This document shows, piece by piece, positions 1 through 5,087 of a stretch of DNA of 5,977 nt (position 1 is the first letter of the stretch; the number at the start of each line of letters is the position of its first letter). Below the pieces are notes generated by a model. That model ran no database searches. It was not told the origin of the DNA and saw nothing but the letters and a program-made list of their open reading frames with translations. The translations under genes were made by a program, and so were the position numbers. Source of the DNA: Deltaproteobacteria bacterium (GTDB lineage Bacteria > Desulfobacterota > Desulfobacteria > Desulfobacterales > ETH-SRB1); NCBI GenBank assembly GCA_030627405.1, contig DAOUSD010000127.1, positions 1-5,977 on the forward strand, read 5' to 3'.

Positions 1-967
1 TAAAGCCGTAAATAGCGTACTGGCTTATTGATGCATAACCTGCTGTGAAAACGATTTGGAAAATGTCGGTTCCAACTGTGGTCATTGATGAAACGCCAAG
101 AACATAGACGAATATGGGGAACGTCAAAAATCCGCCGCCAACACCCATAATACCTGCAGCAAGTCCTACAAGCGCTCCGCTGAGTACTAAAAATACCCAT
201 GAAATGCCTCTGCCTCCCGGTACAAGATCAAAATCAAATTTAATAATAGGAGGTATTTTAACAGCCTGGAGTTTTTGAGGAAGGCCGCCCATATCGGCGC
301 CTTCGCTTTTTCCACCATGTGCACCCTCATCTGCTGCACCAGTGGCCTTTCTGGCCTTAAGAAAGTCTGTCAAAGAATAAATGCCCAGAAAACCCAGCAT
401 AACTGAATAAACAGTGGTGATAAAAGCATCGCTCAAAACAGGGTTGATCTCGTAAAGTACACGGTTAAGAACTCCTCCGGCCGTTGCTCCTAAGATCGCA
501 CCTATAAGGAAGACTAAGGCCAAAGGCACTGATACGTTACCTAATTTCCTGTGAATTACGCTTCCCATTATCGCTTTGGCAAAGATGTGAAAGAGGTCGG
601 TTCCAACTGCAAGGATACCCTTGATCCCTGCGCTCATCAGGGCTGGAGCGATGATAAAACCACCGCCGGCTCCGATACAGCCGGTAATGAGGCCCGCACC
701 CATTCCAATAAGGATTGATACGATAAAAATGCCTGTACTGTAAAAAGCCGGGCTGTAAGCCTTTTTCCCGCCAAGCAGTTCCGGAAGGGCTCCGCCGATT
801 TGATCCGCGAAAGCAATACCGCCCAGTATTGCAGGGATGGTAAGCAAGCCCAGTATAATAAGCCGCTTTTTGTCACCAAGTATTGTCCTTGAAACATCAA
901 GCTCCCATTTTGCATGGGCTCTTGCGCCCATCATCATAAAGCTTCCCAAGTGTTTAAAGAAATTCAT
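1..967 (-). CDS. TSUP-family (TauE/SafE-type) anion permease, C-terminus cut by window edge
   Basis: Integral membrane transporter of the TSUP family, whose members move sulfite, sulfonates, sulfoacetate or related anions across the inner membrane; the substrate here cannot be read from sequence. The visible 322 residues show the duplicated family architecture: GCIGAGGGFIIAP (about residues 97-108) followed by AVGTDLF (120-126), repeated as GIMGVGGGFLTFPIF (272-286) followed by TVGTDIF (297-303). Hydrophobic segments lie near residues 36-53, 77-96, 99-112, 148-168, 181-199, 256-273 and 276-291. A charged and glycine-rich loop (about 203-250) links the halves. A soluble-looking, basic N-terminus of about 35 residues precedes the first membrane segment. 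The ATG at 967 has GGAG ten bases upstream (978-981). The frame is open at base 1, so the C-terminal part lies outside. It sits 126 bp downstream of the CBS-like gene in the same direction and probably shares its transcript. Family assignment is firm; the substrate is not. Confidence 0.93.
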   Translation of the reverse strand, partial: MNFFKHLGSFMMMGARAHAKWELDVSRTILGDKKRLIILGLLTIPAILGGIAFADQIGGALPELLGGKKAYSPAFYSTGIFIVSILIGMGAGLITGCIGAGGGFIIAPALMSAGIKGILAVGTDLFHIFAKAIMGSVIHRKLGNVSVPLALVFLIGAILGATAGGVLNRVLYEINPVLSDAFITTVYSVMLGFLGIYSLTDFLKARKATGAADEGAHGGKSEGADMGGLPQKLQAVKIPPIIKFDFDLVPGGRGISWVFLVLSGALVGLAAGIMGVGGGFLTFPIFVYVLGVSSMTTVGTDIFQIVFTAGYASISQYAIYGF

Positions 968-1093
968 AGCAATATTTCTCCTTTTATAATTATGTTCAAT
1001 ATCAGTTACTTGTTCAAAATGATGAATTCAATAATTTAACCCCCTCCCTTCTTTATTGTTTAAACTTGATAATGGTCATTAAAAAAAATATAC
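968..1093 (-). other. Spacer between CBS-like gene and TSUP permease
   Basis: This 126-bp AT-rich spacer contains a short palindrome, AATGGTCATT (about 1072-1081), and on the minus strand a purine run, GAAGGGAGGGGG, around 1042-1053. I see no stem followed by a T-run on the minus strand, so nothing here stops read-through from the upstream gene. The ribosome binding site of the permease is at 978-981. Confidence 0.5.
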
Positions 1094-1366
1094 CTATTGC
1101 TCTATTATAATTTTACGTCCATGCCTGATAATAATTTTTGCGGCCTTTTTTTTCAGGTCGTCTTCTAGTCCAATGACTTTAAGCGCATCTTTAAGCTTTA
1201 TCATGCCGAGGATTTTATCTTTGCTTGTCACGGCAATGCGGTCGAGGTCATTTTTAAGCATGACTTCAATTGCATCCATAATTTTGTCCTCTACAGAAAC
1301 AGATGGCCTTATGGAAAGATTTTCATCCATGAGGAGAGTAATATCTTTAACCTTTAGTTTTTCCAT
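1094..1366 (-). CDS. Small single-CBS-like domain protein
   Basis: Ninety-residue soluble protein that reads as one CBS-type unit: a lead-in (VKDITLLMDENL, about 6-17), then SIRPSVSVEDKIMDAIEVML (18-37), a strand-like DRIAVTSKDKILGMIKLKDAL (42-62) and a lysine-rich tail (68-86). CBS units usually occur in pairs that bind adenine nucleotides or S-adenosylmethionine, so a lone unit would have to dimerise or pair with a partner. The start at 1366 is supported by AAGGA a few bases upstream (about 1372-1376), and an in-frame stop lies further upstream with no alternative ATG, GTG or TTG between. The gene ends with TAG and is followed 126 bp later by the TSUP permease. The arrangement suggests a regulatory or sensory partner for that permease, which is inference. 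The similarity is weak enough that a divergent or unrelated alpha/beta protein remains possible. Confidence 0.75.
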   Translation of the reverse strand: MEKLKVKDITLLMDENLSIRPSVSVEDKIMDAIEVMLKNDLDRIAVTSKDKILGMIKLKDALKVIGLEDDLKKKAAKIIIRHGRKIIIEQ

Positions 1367-1532
1367 TATATTCCTTGTTGAAAGGGTCTCCTCTTTTTGT
1401 AGGCTTTAACTTTTTGAAACTATTGCCGCTTCAAGGGTTCGCTCAAAGTATAATCAAATTCAAACCATGAAAAACTCATGCCTATCCGATTTGTGTTATA
1501 CATTACGGCAGTGAGATATAAGATGATATTAA

Positions 1533-1548
1533 AGCAATACGGATGCCA
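1533..1548 (-). promoter_or_regulatory. Sigma-54 (-24/-12) promoter for the CBS-TSUP operon
   Basis: Read on the minus strand, TGGCA (1544-1548) is followed by TTGCT (1533-1537), with the GG and GC dinucleotides exactly 12 bp apart from first G to first G. This is the invariant spacing of RpoN promoters (consensus TGGCACG-N4-TTGCW). Only the C and G after TGGCA deviate. The predicted transcript would begin near 1523 and leave a leader of about 157 nt before the CBS-like gene. Short palindromes lie about 40 and 110 bp upstream, where an enhancer-binding activator would be expected. No activator gene lies in the window. The match is seen; its function is inferred. Confidence 0.55.
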
Positions 1549-1577
1549 AAAAATCATCCGGCGGAAATAAAATTTTA

Positions 1578-1655
1578 ATTACCTGTAATAATTATTAATT
1601 GCTTATTAATCGTGTTTGGATTTTAATTTTTTTGTAAACTATCAGGTTACAGTAA
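1578..1655. promoter_or_regulatory. Possible activator-binding palindromes upstream of the sigma-54 element
   Basis: Two related palindromes share the core TTAC-N-GTAA: ATTACCTGTAAT (1578-1589, perfect arms around CT) and TTACAGTAA (1647-1655, arms around a central A). The second overlaps a longer imperfect repeat, GTAAAC with GGTTAC (1634-1639 and 1645-1650). The DNA between is strongly AT-rich, as is common where a looping activator and bending protein act. Their position upstream of the -24/-12 element fits enhancer sites, but palindromes with short arms in AT-rich DNA can arise by chance. Confidence 0.35.
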
Positions 1656-1726
1656 TTGGTGCGCAGGGATGAAGATTTGACAGATAGATTCTAAAATATC
1701 AAGAAGTTGGGGTGGTGAAACGATTA

Positions 1727-1893
1727 GTTTACATCTGGATAATAGCAGACCCTTGAAAAATGCCTTAGAGGTTATCCCGTTAGGAAACGAGTCTGTAGAA
1801 ATTTTTGGTATGCTACAAGCGAACACGGAAAATCAGGGACTCCGCTGGATGATTTCGATTTGATCCTGATCGAAGTCTGTTTCGCTACCTGAA
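1727..1893 (+). pseudogene. Relic of a VapC-type PIN-domain toxin
   Basis: A plus-strand frame running through about 1735-1836 reads NALEVIPLGNESVEIFGM followed by LQANTENQG. After loss of one base near 1837-1839, the next frame continues GTPLDDFDLILI before a stop at about 1891-1893. Together this reproduces the middle of VapC toxins, where a strand such as LEVLPF is followed by a helix with E-x-(F/Y)-G-x-L and then GTPLxxxDLxIAA with its metal-binding aspartate. The N-terminal catalytic Asp strand and the C-terminal TNNxxHF segment are both missing, and no start codon or ribosome binding site precedes it. It lies on the opposite strand to the intact toxin gene and is of a different PIN subfamily, so it is not simply a copy of that gene. 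Recognition is by motif only. Confidence 0.5.
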
Positions 1894-1999
1894 CTTTGTT
1901 TTTCCAATATCCACTCTTTTACCTTGAGACTTAATCCCTTATGATCTTCAGGTATACTTATATTTATGGACCCGAACTTTCGACAATGGTAGGTTGGAT
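1894..1999. other. Non-coding gap after the toxin genes
   Basis: About 100 bp between the end of the PIN relic on the plus strand and the stop of the DUF3368 toxin on the minus strand. I see no open frame with a ribosome binding site, no strong hairpin followed by a T-run on either strand, and no repeat. Confidence 0.4.
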
Positions 2000-2509
2000 T
2001 CAATCGCCGGATAACTCCCTGGCCTTGCGAACAGCTTTTAGATAAACTTCTTCTTTGAGATAGAATCCAGACTCAAGAATATCCTCGAGGGTAGACAGAA
2101 ATTGATCAAAGTTAAGCAAGTGATTTTTGACAGCCTTCAAGATTAACCACAGTGTGCCGATAGGTCTGAGACCTGCCATTTCAGAAGCGGCCCTGGCCTT
2201 GGCATCATCCATGAGTACTCTTTCGATACCCTTTTCCCTGGCCAGAGAGATAACCTCTACCTCACCAGGGTGGATTGTGATCTCAACAGGATAGATAATC
2301 TTGATACCTTGAACTATCATCCAACCCTGAGAGATAGCTCTTTCTACACGATAGGCATCTTTTTCTCCCAGACGTTTACCCTCAACAACTACTTCCCTGT
2401 AGACAGCTTCGGGGATAAATACCTGATTGACCATGCTTTGGAGAAGGCTCAGTTGATTTGCCTTAGCTAAATAAATGAGTGGCGTGGCGTTGGAAACGAC
2501 CTTATCCAT
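2000..2509 (-). CDS. DUF3368 PIN-domain toxin (type II toxin-antitoxin)
   Basis: Predicted metal-dependent ribonuclease, 169 residues, normal length for the DUF3368 branch of PIN-domain toxins. The N-terminus VVSNATPLIYLAK (4-16) is the family signature, with Asn7 at the position that is Asp in most PIN nucleases. The central block PGEVEVISLAREKG (81-94) supplies acidic residues Glu83 and Glu85. RVLMDDAKAR (97-106) gives the Asp101-Asp102 pair, followed by the conserved IGTL (117-120). The tail (about 130-165) is helical and charged. The ATG at 2509 overlaps the antitoxin stop by 8 nt (ATGGATAA), and GAGGG sits six bases upstream inside the antitoxin gene, indicating translational coupling. 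It would cleave RNA when freed from the antitoxin encoded just upstream. All conserved blocks are present, so the toxin looks intact. Cellular target unknown. Confidence 0.9.
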   Translation of the reverse strand: MDKVVSNATPLIYLAKANQLSLLQSMVNQVFIPEAVYREVVVEGKRLGEKDAYRVERAISQGWMIVQGIKIIYPVEITIHPGEVEVISLAREKGIERVLMDDAKARAASEMAGLRPIGTLWLILKAVKNHLLNFDQFLSTLEDILESGFYLKEEVYLKAVRKARELSGD

Positions 2510-2804
2510 TGAGCACCCTCAAATCCTTTTTGAATTCTTTCAGGTCATATGAAGTGTGGATATGCTCACGTTTTACTTCCTGAATCATTTCCCAGAGCGA
2601 CAGATTGCAGGTCTGAGCTGCCTCCCAGAGCGTTGTTATACCTTTCCTATAGTTTTCCAGAGAATCACGTACAGTATACTCTTTTAACGCACAGAGAAAA
2701 AATGATCGCAACAGCGCCGAGCGATCAATACCTTTTCGCGCGGCCATTTCATCGATTTTTTTAACATACCCTTCGTCTAAACGCGTAGTTACAGTTTTAG
2801 CCAT
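2502..2804 (-). CDS. Ribbon-helix-helix antitoxin with UPF0175-like C-terminal part
   Basis: One-hundred-residue antitoxin partnered with the DUF3368 toxin. Residues 1-45 look like a ribbon-helix-helix DNA-binding domain: a beta strand KTVTTRLDEGYVKKIDEMA, then a turn at KGIDRSALLRSFFLCALKEY. Residues 50-75 (NYRKGITTLWEAAQTCNLSLWEMIQ) match the UPF0175 pattern, in which a G-x-x-T/S-x-x-x-A-A stretch is followed by a second helix with S-x-W-E. The charged C-terminal tail (77-100) is the likely toxin-wrapping segment. The start at 2804 is preferred over the in-frame ATG at 2843 because GAGGTG (2811-2816) lies six bases before it. The upstream ATG has no such site and falls inside the palindromic operator and close to the likely transcription start. 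The 8-nt overlap with the toxin gene is typical of such pairs. The protein probably represses its own promoter. Confidence 0.88.
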   Translation of the reverse strand: MAKTVTTRLDEGYVKKIDEMAARKGIDRSALLRSFFLCALKEYTVRDSLENYRKGITTLWEAAQTCNLSLWEMIQEVKREHIHTSYDLKEFKKDLRVLNG

Positions 2805-2810
2805 GTTTTT

Positions 2811-2816
2811 CACCTC
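2811..2816 (-). promoter_or_regulatory. Ribosome binding site fixing the antitoxin start
   Basis: GAGGTG on the minus strand, six bases before the ATG at 2804. It decides between this start and the in-frame ATG at 2843, which would add 13 residues before the conserved MAKTVTTRLD. Confidence 0.75.
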
Positions 2817-2822
2817 GTTCCT

Positions 2823-2861
2823 ATAGTCTGTATGCAATTGCATTGATTACATACAGGCTAT
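2823..2861. promoter_or_regulatory. Operator-like inverted repeat of the toxin-antitoxin operon
   Basis: A 12-bp inverted repeat with one mismatch (arms 2823-2834 and 2850-2861, seven central-side bases CTGTATG/CATACAG perfect) encloses a 15-bp spacer. Overlapping its left arm is a separate perfect 12-bp palindrome, ATGCAATTGCAT (2832-2843). The element lies between the predicted -35 and the antitoxin start and covers the -10. This is where ribbon-helix-helix antitoxins and their toxin complexes bind to repress transcription. The repeat is seen directly; its role is inferred from position. Confidence 0.6.
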
Positions 2862-2883
2862 CTGCTAACTCCCGCCAAGTCAA
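2855..2883 (-). promoter_or_regulatory. Predicted sigma-70 promoter of the toxin-antitoxin operon
   Basis: On the minus strand TTGACT (2878-2883) and TAGCCT (2855-2860) are separated by 17 bp. The -35 matches five of six consensus bases; the -10 keeps only the key TA and final T. The -10 lies inside the right arm of the inverted repeat, fitting repression by the antitoxin. Transcription would start near 2848, leaving a leader of about 45 nt. Confidence 0.42.
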
Positions 2884-3270
2884 GTGAAAAAGCTTCCTAT
2901 TTAACCCGGGCAACCATCCATTTTAAATCCGTGTCCAAAATTCCTAAATCTTTCTTGTCTCAACAACCAAACAGTCCCCATGCACAAAAGAGGAAAGAGA
3001 ATAAACCGGCAGAAAAGCATCAAGGATGCAACCAAAAGTGGTGATCTTGGGTAACGGGTCTTGCGGCCCTGAATTGCTGCCACAATCGACAGGGACATCC
3101 AGTGGCTGGGAGTTGCGCGCGAATAGTCGCGGTTTCTATAGCAGAGGAACGATCCGGATTAATAAGGTTTAATGGCAGAAGAAATTTGGCAAGGGCATTC
3201 TCGGAACGTTGCCGGTATTGGCTTTTTTCGACCCCCATATTGAAGTTCAAACAGGGTGATTGTGGAAATT
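2884..3270. other. Gene-free stretch with no recognised gene
   Basis: Between the toxin-antitoxin promoter and the hairpin at 3271 there is no frame with both a ribosome binding site and a recognisable protein. The part from about 3050 to 3240 looks richer in G and C than its neighbours, and overlapping frames run through it on both strands, which is expected of low-stop GC-rich DNA. A short minus-strand tract around 2925-2955, with GGACACGGATTT, resembles a scattered intergenic repeat I recall from environmental genomes, without verification. The block could be a decayed gene or a repeat element. Confidence 0.4.
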
Positions 3271-3294
3271 GCAACATTCTGCGGAGAATGTTGC
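3271..3294. repeat. Perfect 10-bp stem-loop
   Basis: GCAACATTCT (3271-3280) and AGAATGTTGC (3285-3294) are perfect complements around a GCGG tetraloop. No T-run follows directly on either strand (the nearest, at 3324-3330 on the plus strand, is about 30 bp away), so it is not a standard intrinsic terminator. It lies about 90 bp beyond the stop of the ATPase gene and could be a transcript-end processing or protecting hairpin for that gene, or part of a mobile repeat. Confidence 0.7.
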
Positions 3295-3331
3295 CTGAAT
3301 CGCTCAAGAACCTCCGATGGGCGTTTTTTTA

Positions 3332-3354
3332 TTCGATGTTGGACGTTCTATGTT
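3332..3354. repeat. Short degenerate direct repeat, 14-bp period
   Basis: TTCGATGTT (3332-3340) recurs as TTCTATGTT (3346-3354), with GGACG between. Such TTCGATGTTGGACGTTC-like tracts are, to my recollection, scattered in intergenic DNA of several environmental proteobacteria. In this window there is only this one copy, just downstream of the ATPase stop. Confidence 0.4.
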
Positions 3355-3384
3355 CATCTTTTAATCCATTCATCTTTCCCCCAC

Positions 3385-4665
3385 TTAACCAAGCAGCCAC
3401 TTCCAAAACGGAATCGCCTTAATGTCAATACCTTCTGCGCCAAAGGTTTCTTCATCATCCCAGGTAAAGATTATCCCTTTATTTGTTCCAAGCCATTTGC
3501 AGGCTTTTACCAAGCCGTTTACTTCTCTTTCTCTGTTTTTTTCATTTAACTCAAGGCTTACCTGCATGGCAGACAATCTTTCATTTTCATCTTTTGCTAT
3601 AAAATCGCATTCTATCTTTTCATCAAAGTAAAAAACTTCCTGTCCTTTTCTTTTTAATTCCAGAAATACGAGATTTTCCAATAGCCTGCCTTCATCCAGA
3701 GAGGTTGTCCTCCTGCATAACCCCGTATCCACAGGATATATTTTTGCGGGATTTCTCATCCTTTTGTAAGTGGATTCAGAAAACTTCCTCACCTCAAAGA
3801 TGAGCATACTCTGGAGAAAATGCTTGTAATATCTAAAAAGCAAATCCTTTGAAAAAGGGAACCGGCCCTTGTATTGTTTATAAAAGGCGGTTAAAGAAAA
3901 TTTCGTGGAAAATGAGGAAAAGAGCCTGTCTGTGAGGCTATCTAATAAAGGTATGTTTGTTATGTTATATCTCTCCACCAGATCCCTGAAATACATTGCG
4001 CTAAGATATTCCTTTAGAAGCTTTTTTATTTCAAACTCGGACTTAAGCAAAGAAACCTCAGGGAATCCGCCCCATTTCATATATTCAGAAAAGTGTTTTT
4101 TAACAAGCGCCTTTTGGGATCCATAAGAAAGACCTTTATCATTTATATCAATATGTTTTGAGATCAGATATTCTCTAAAGGAAAACGGAAGCACCTCTAT
4201 GCTCCAAGCTCTCCCTCTCAATTCAGTCTGAATTTCATCGGGCATCATTATAGAAGATGATCCGCCGGCAAAAATCCTTATATCTTCCCGCTCTACCGAC
4301 CTCCGGCAAAACCTTTCCCACCCATCAATGTTCTGGACCTCATCCAACAGGAATCTCAGTCTTTTTCCTGCTAAATGCGGCTTCAGCTCCAAAAACACGT
4401 CTTTCAATACCCTGAAATCATTGAGCTCAAAATCGAGCAGACGCTCATCTTCAAAATCGAGATAAAGCGAAACATCCCTGTATTTCTTGAAAAGATCATA
4501 TAAGATAAATGTCTTGCCGCTTCTCCTTGCTCCGTAGAAAACCACAACCTTCCTTACGGTTTCAGGAAATAAAATCCCCTCCCTGGCCACGATATCTCCC
4601 GTGTGCCTCAGGATAAACTCCTCATTTGCTGTGATTATTTCTTTGAGAATATGTTTACTTATCAT
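3385..4665 (-). CDS. AAA ATPase with C-terminal DUF4143 domain
   Basis: A 426-residue protein, normal full length for the AAA/DUF4143 family. The ATPase half shows Walker A GARRSGKT (45-52), Walker B RFLLDEVQNI (104-113, Asp108-Glu109), the sensor-like GGSSSIM (134-140) and the family block GRAWSIEVLPFSFREYL (151-167). Next come YMKWGGFPEV (195-204) and LKEYLSAMYFRDLVERYNI (217-235). The C-terminal half contains YPVDTGL (310-316), then LLENLVFLEL (328-337), ECDFIA (352-357) and MQVSLEL (367-373). This spacing of Glu330, Asp354 and Gln368 resembles a PD-(D/E)XK nuclease fold without a clear catalytic lysine. Members are cytosolic ATPases of unknown cellular role, common in archaea and anaerobic bacteria and variable between strains. 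The gene stands alone, with its own promoter and AAGGA eight bases before the ATG. No function beyond ATP binding is established by the sequence. Confidence 0.93.
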   Translation of the reverse strand: MISKHILKEIITANEEFILRHTGDIVAREGILFPETVRKVVVFYGARRSGKTFILYDLFKKYRDVSLYLDFEDERLLDFELNDFRVLKDVFLELKPHLAGKRLRFLLDEVQNIDGWERFCRRSVEREDIRIFAGGSSSIMMPDEIQTELRGRAWSIEVLPFSFREYLISKHIDINDKGLSYGSQKALVKKHFSEYMKWGGFPEVSLLKSEFEIKKLLKEYLSAMYFRDLVERYNITNIPLLDSLTDRLFSSFSTKFSLTAFYKQYKGRFPFSKDLLFRYYKHFLQSMLIFEVRKFSESTYKRMRNPAKIYPVDTGLCRRTTSLDEGRLLENLVFLELKRKGQEVFYFDEKIECDFIAKDENERLSAMQVSLELNEKNREREVNGLVKACKWLGTNKGIIFTWDDEETFGAEGIDIKAIPFWKWLLG

Positions 4666-4673
4666 GTGTGGTA

Positions 4674-4688
4674 TCCTTAATATAAGGA
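4674..4688. promoter_or_regulatory. Palindrome over the ATPase ribosome binding site
   Basis: On the minus strand TCCTTA and TAAGGA (6-bp perfect arms, 3-bp centre) fall between the predicted transcription start and the ATG. The second arm contains the AAGGA used as ribosome binding site. The element could be a repressor operator just downstream of the start point, or a weak RNA hairpin that hides the ribosome binding site. The stem is AT-rich and short, so chance occurrence is possible. Confidence 0.4.
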
Positions 4689-4690
4689 CA

Positions 4691-4718
4691 ATTATCAGCT
4701 TTTATGGGCTTATGTCAA
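4691..4718 (-). promoter_or_regulatory. Sigma-70 promoter of the DUF4143 ATPase gene
   Basis: Consensus -35 TTGACA (4713-4718) and -10 GATAAT (4691-4696, five of six matches) are separated by 16 bp on the minus strand. Transcription would start near 4684, about 20 nt before the ATG at 4665. This is the best-matched housekeeping promoter in the window and shows that the ATPase is transcribed independently of the upstream genes. Confidence 0.65.
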
Positions 4719-4733
4719 GGATAACATGAGGCC

Positions 4734-4953
4734 TTATTTTGCTTTCACCTTTAATCTTTGAGCTTTTTTTCTCTCCACTCTCTGCGCCTTTGCGTGAGAT
4801 GCGAACTTAGGGGCTTCATCCCAATTGGAACAATGGAATGATGTAATTTCGTCTTCTACCTCAATTTTATTTTAATACGGAAAGTACATCTTCGGCGCTG
4901 ATTAGCCGGTGTTCCCCATTTTTGATTTTATTATTTTTGCGCCAAACTACCAT
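4734..4953 (-). pseudogene. Possible frameshifted small gene, MerR-like in its first part
   Basis: A 28-codon frame starts with ATG at 4953 and ends at TAA (4867-4869); its end, NGEHRLISAEDVLSVLK, resembles the GGHRRIxxEDVLxLL segment of MerR-like helix-turn-helix domains. A second frame continues from about 4873 to TAA at 4734-4736. It reads KIEVEDEITSFHCSNWDEAP, then a basic tail. Removing one A from the AAAA run at 4870-4873 on the minus strand would join them into a protein of about 70 residues. No good ribosome binding site precedes 4953, and the tail overlaps a scattered repeat. This could be a decayed gene, a sequencing indel in a homopolymer, or chance. Confidence 0.22.
4771..4800. 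repeat. Scattered intergenic repeat fragment (TCTGCGCC/TTTGCGTG)
   Basis: The tract contains two adjacent degenerate 8-mers, TCTGCGCC and TTTGCGTG (4781-4796), after a CT-rich lead. Similar CTCTGCGCCTTTGCGTGAGA-type sequences are, as far as I recall, found repeatedly between genes in many unrelated environmental bacteria. On the minus strand it lies inside a short open frame and would encode a basic peptide with AKAQR and KKAQR. Confidence 0.45.
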
Positions 4954-5087
4954 GATTATTTTTTATTTAAATATTTCAGCGTTAATATCTCATATTTCGC
5001 ACTATATGAAACAGGTTTTTGCAGTTTATAGCATCAAACGGCTGAGCAACGCTTAACAGCTTGATATCGCACCAAAATACATGTGGC
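4954..5087. other. AT-rich spacer without recognised gene
   Basis: Between the possible small relic and the stop of the 72-residue gene the DNA is AT-rich, with short open frames on the minus strand (for example across about 4984-5086) that lack a start with a ribosome binding site. I see no terminator-like stem with a T-run for the upstream minus-strand genes. Confidence 0.35.

Noticed and set aside
637..915. Plus-strand 92-codon open frame
   Set aside because: It lies wholly antisense to the TSUP permease, whose frame has clear family motifs; no ribosome binding site or recognisable domain.
1173..1409. Plus-strand 78-codon open frame
   Set aside because: Antisense to the CBS-like gene; the serine- and isoleucine-rich composition is what the opposite strand of that gene would give.
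2805..2843. Antitoxin start at the upstream ATG (2843), adding 13 residues
   Set aside because: No ribosome binding site there, the ATG falls within the palindromic operator near the likely transcription start, and conserved sequence begins at MAKTVTTRLD.
3020..3307. Minus-strand frame of 95 codons from a TTG start
   Set aside because: No convincing ribosome binding site, no recognised domain, and overlapping frames of similar length on the other strand; treated as part of an unexplained spacer block.
3271..3330. Intrinsic terminator formed by the hairpin and the T-run at 3324-3330
   Set aside because: The T-run is about 30 bp from the stem and on the plus strand, where no gene ends; nothing pairs stably right before the T-run.
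3102..3549. Plus-strand frames of 97-106 codons
   Set aside because: They run into the antisense of the ATPase gene and show no domain or ribosome binding site.
3905..4126. Plus-strand 73-codon open frame
   Set aside because: Entirely antisense to the DUF4143 ATPase gene.
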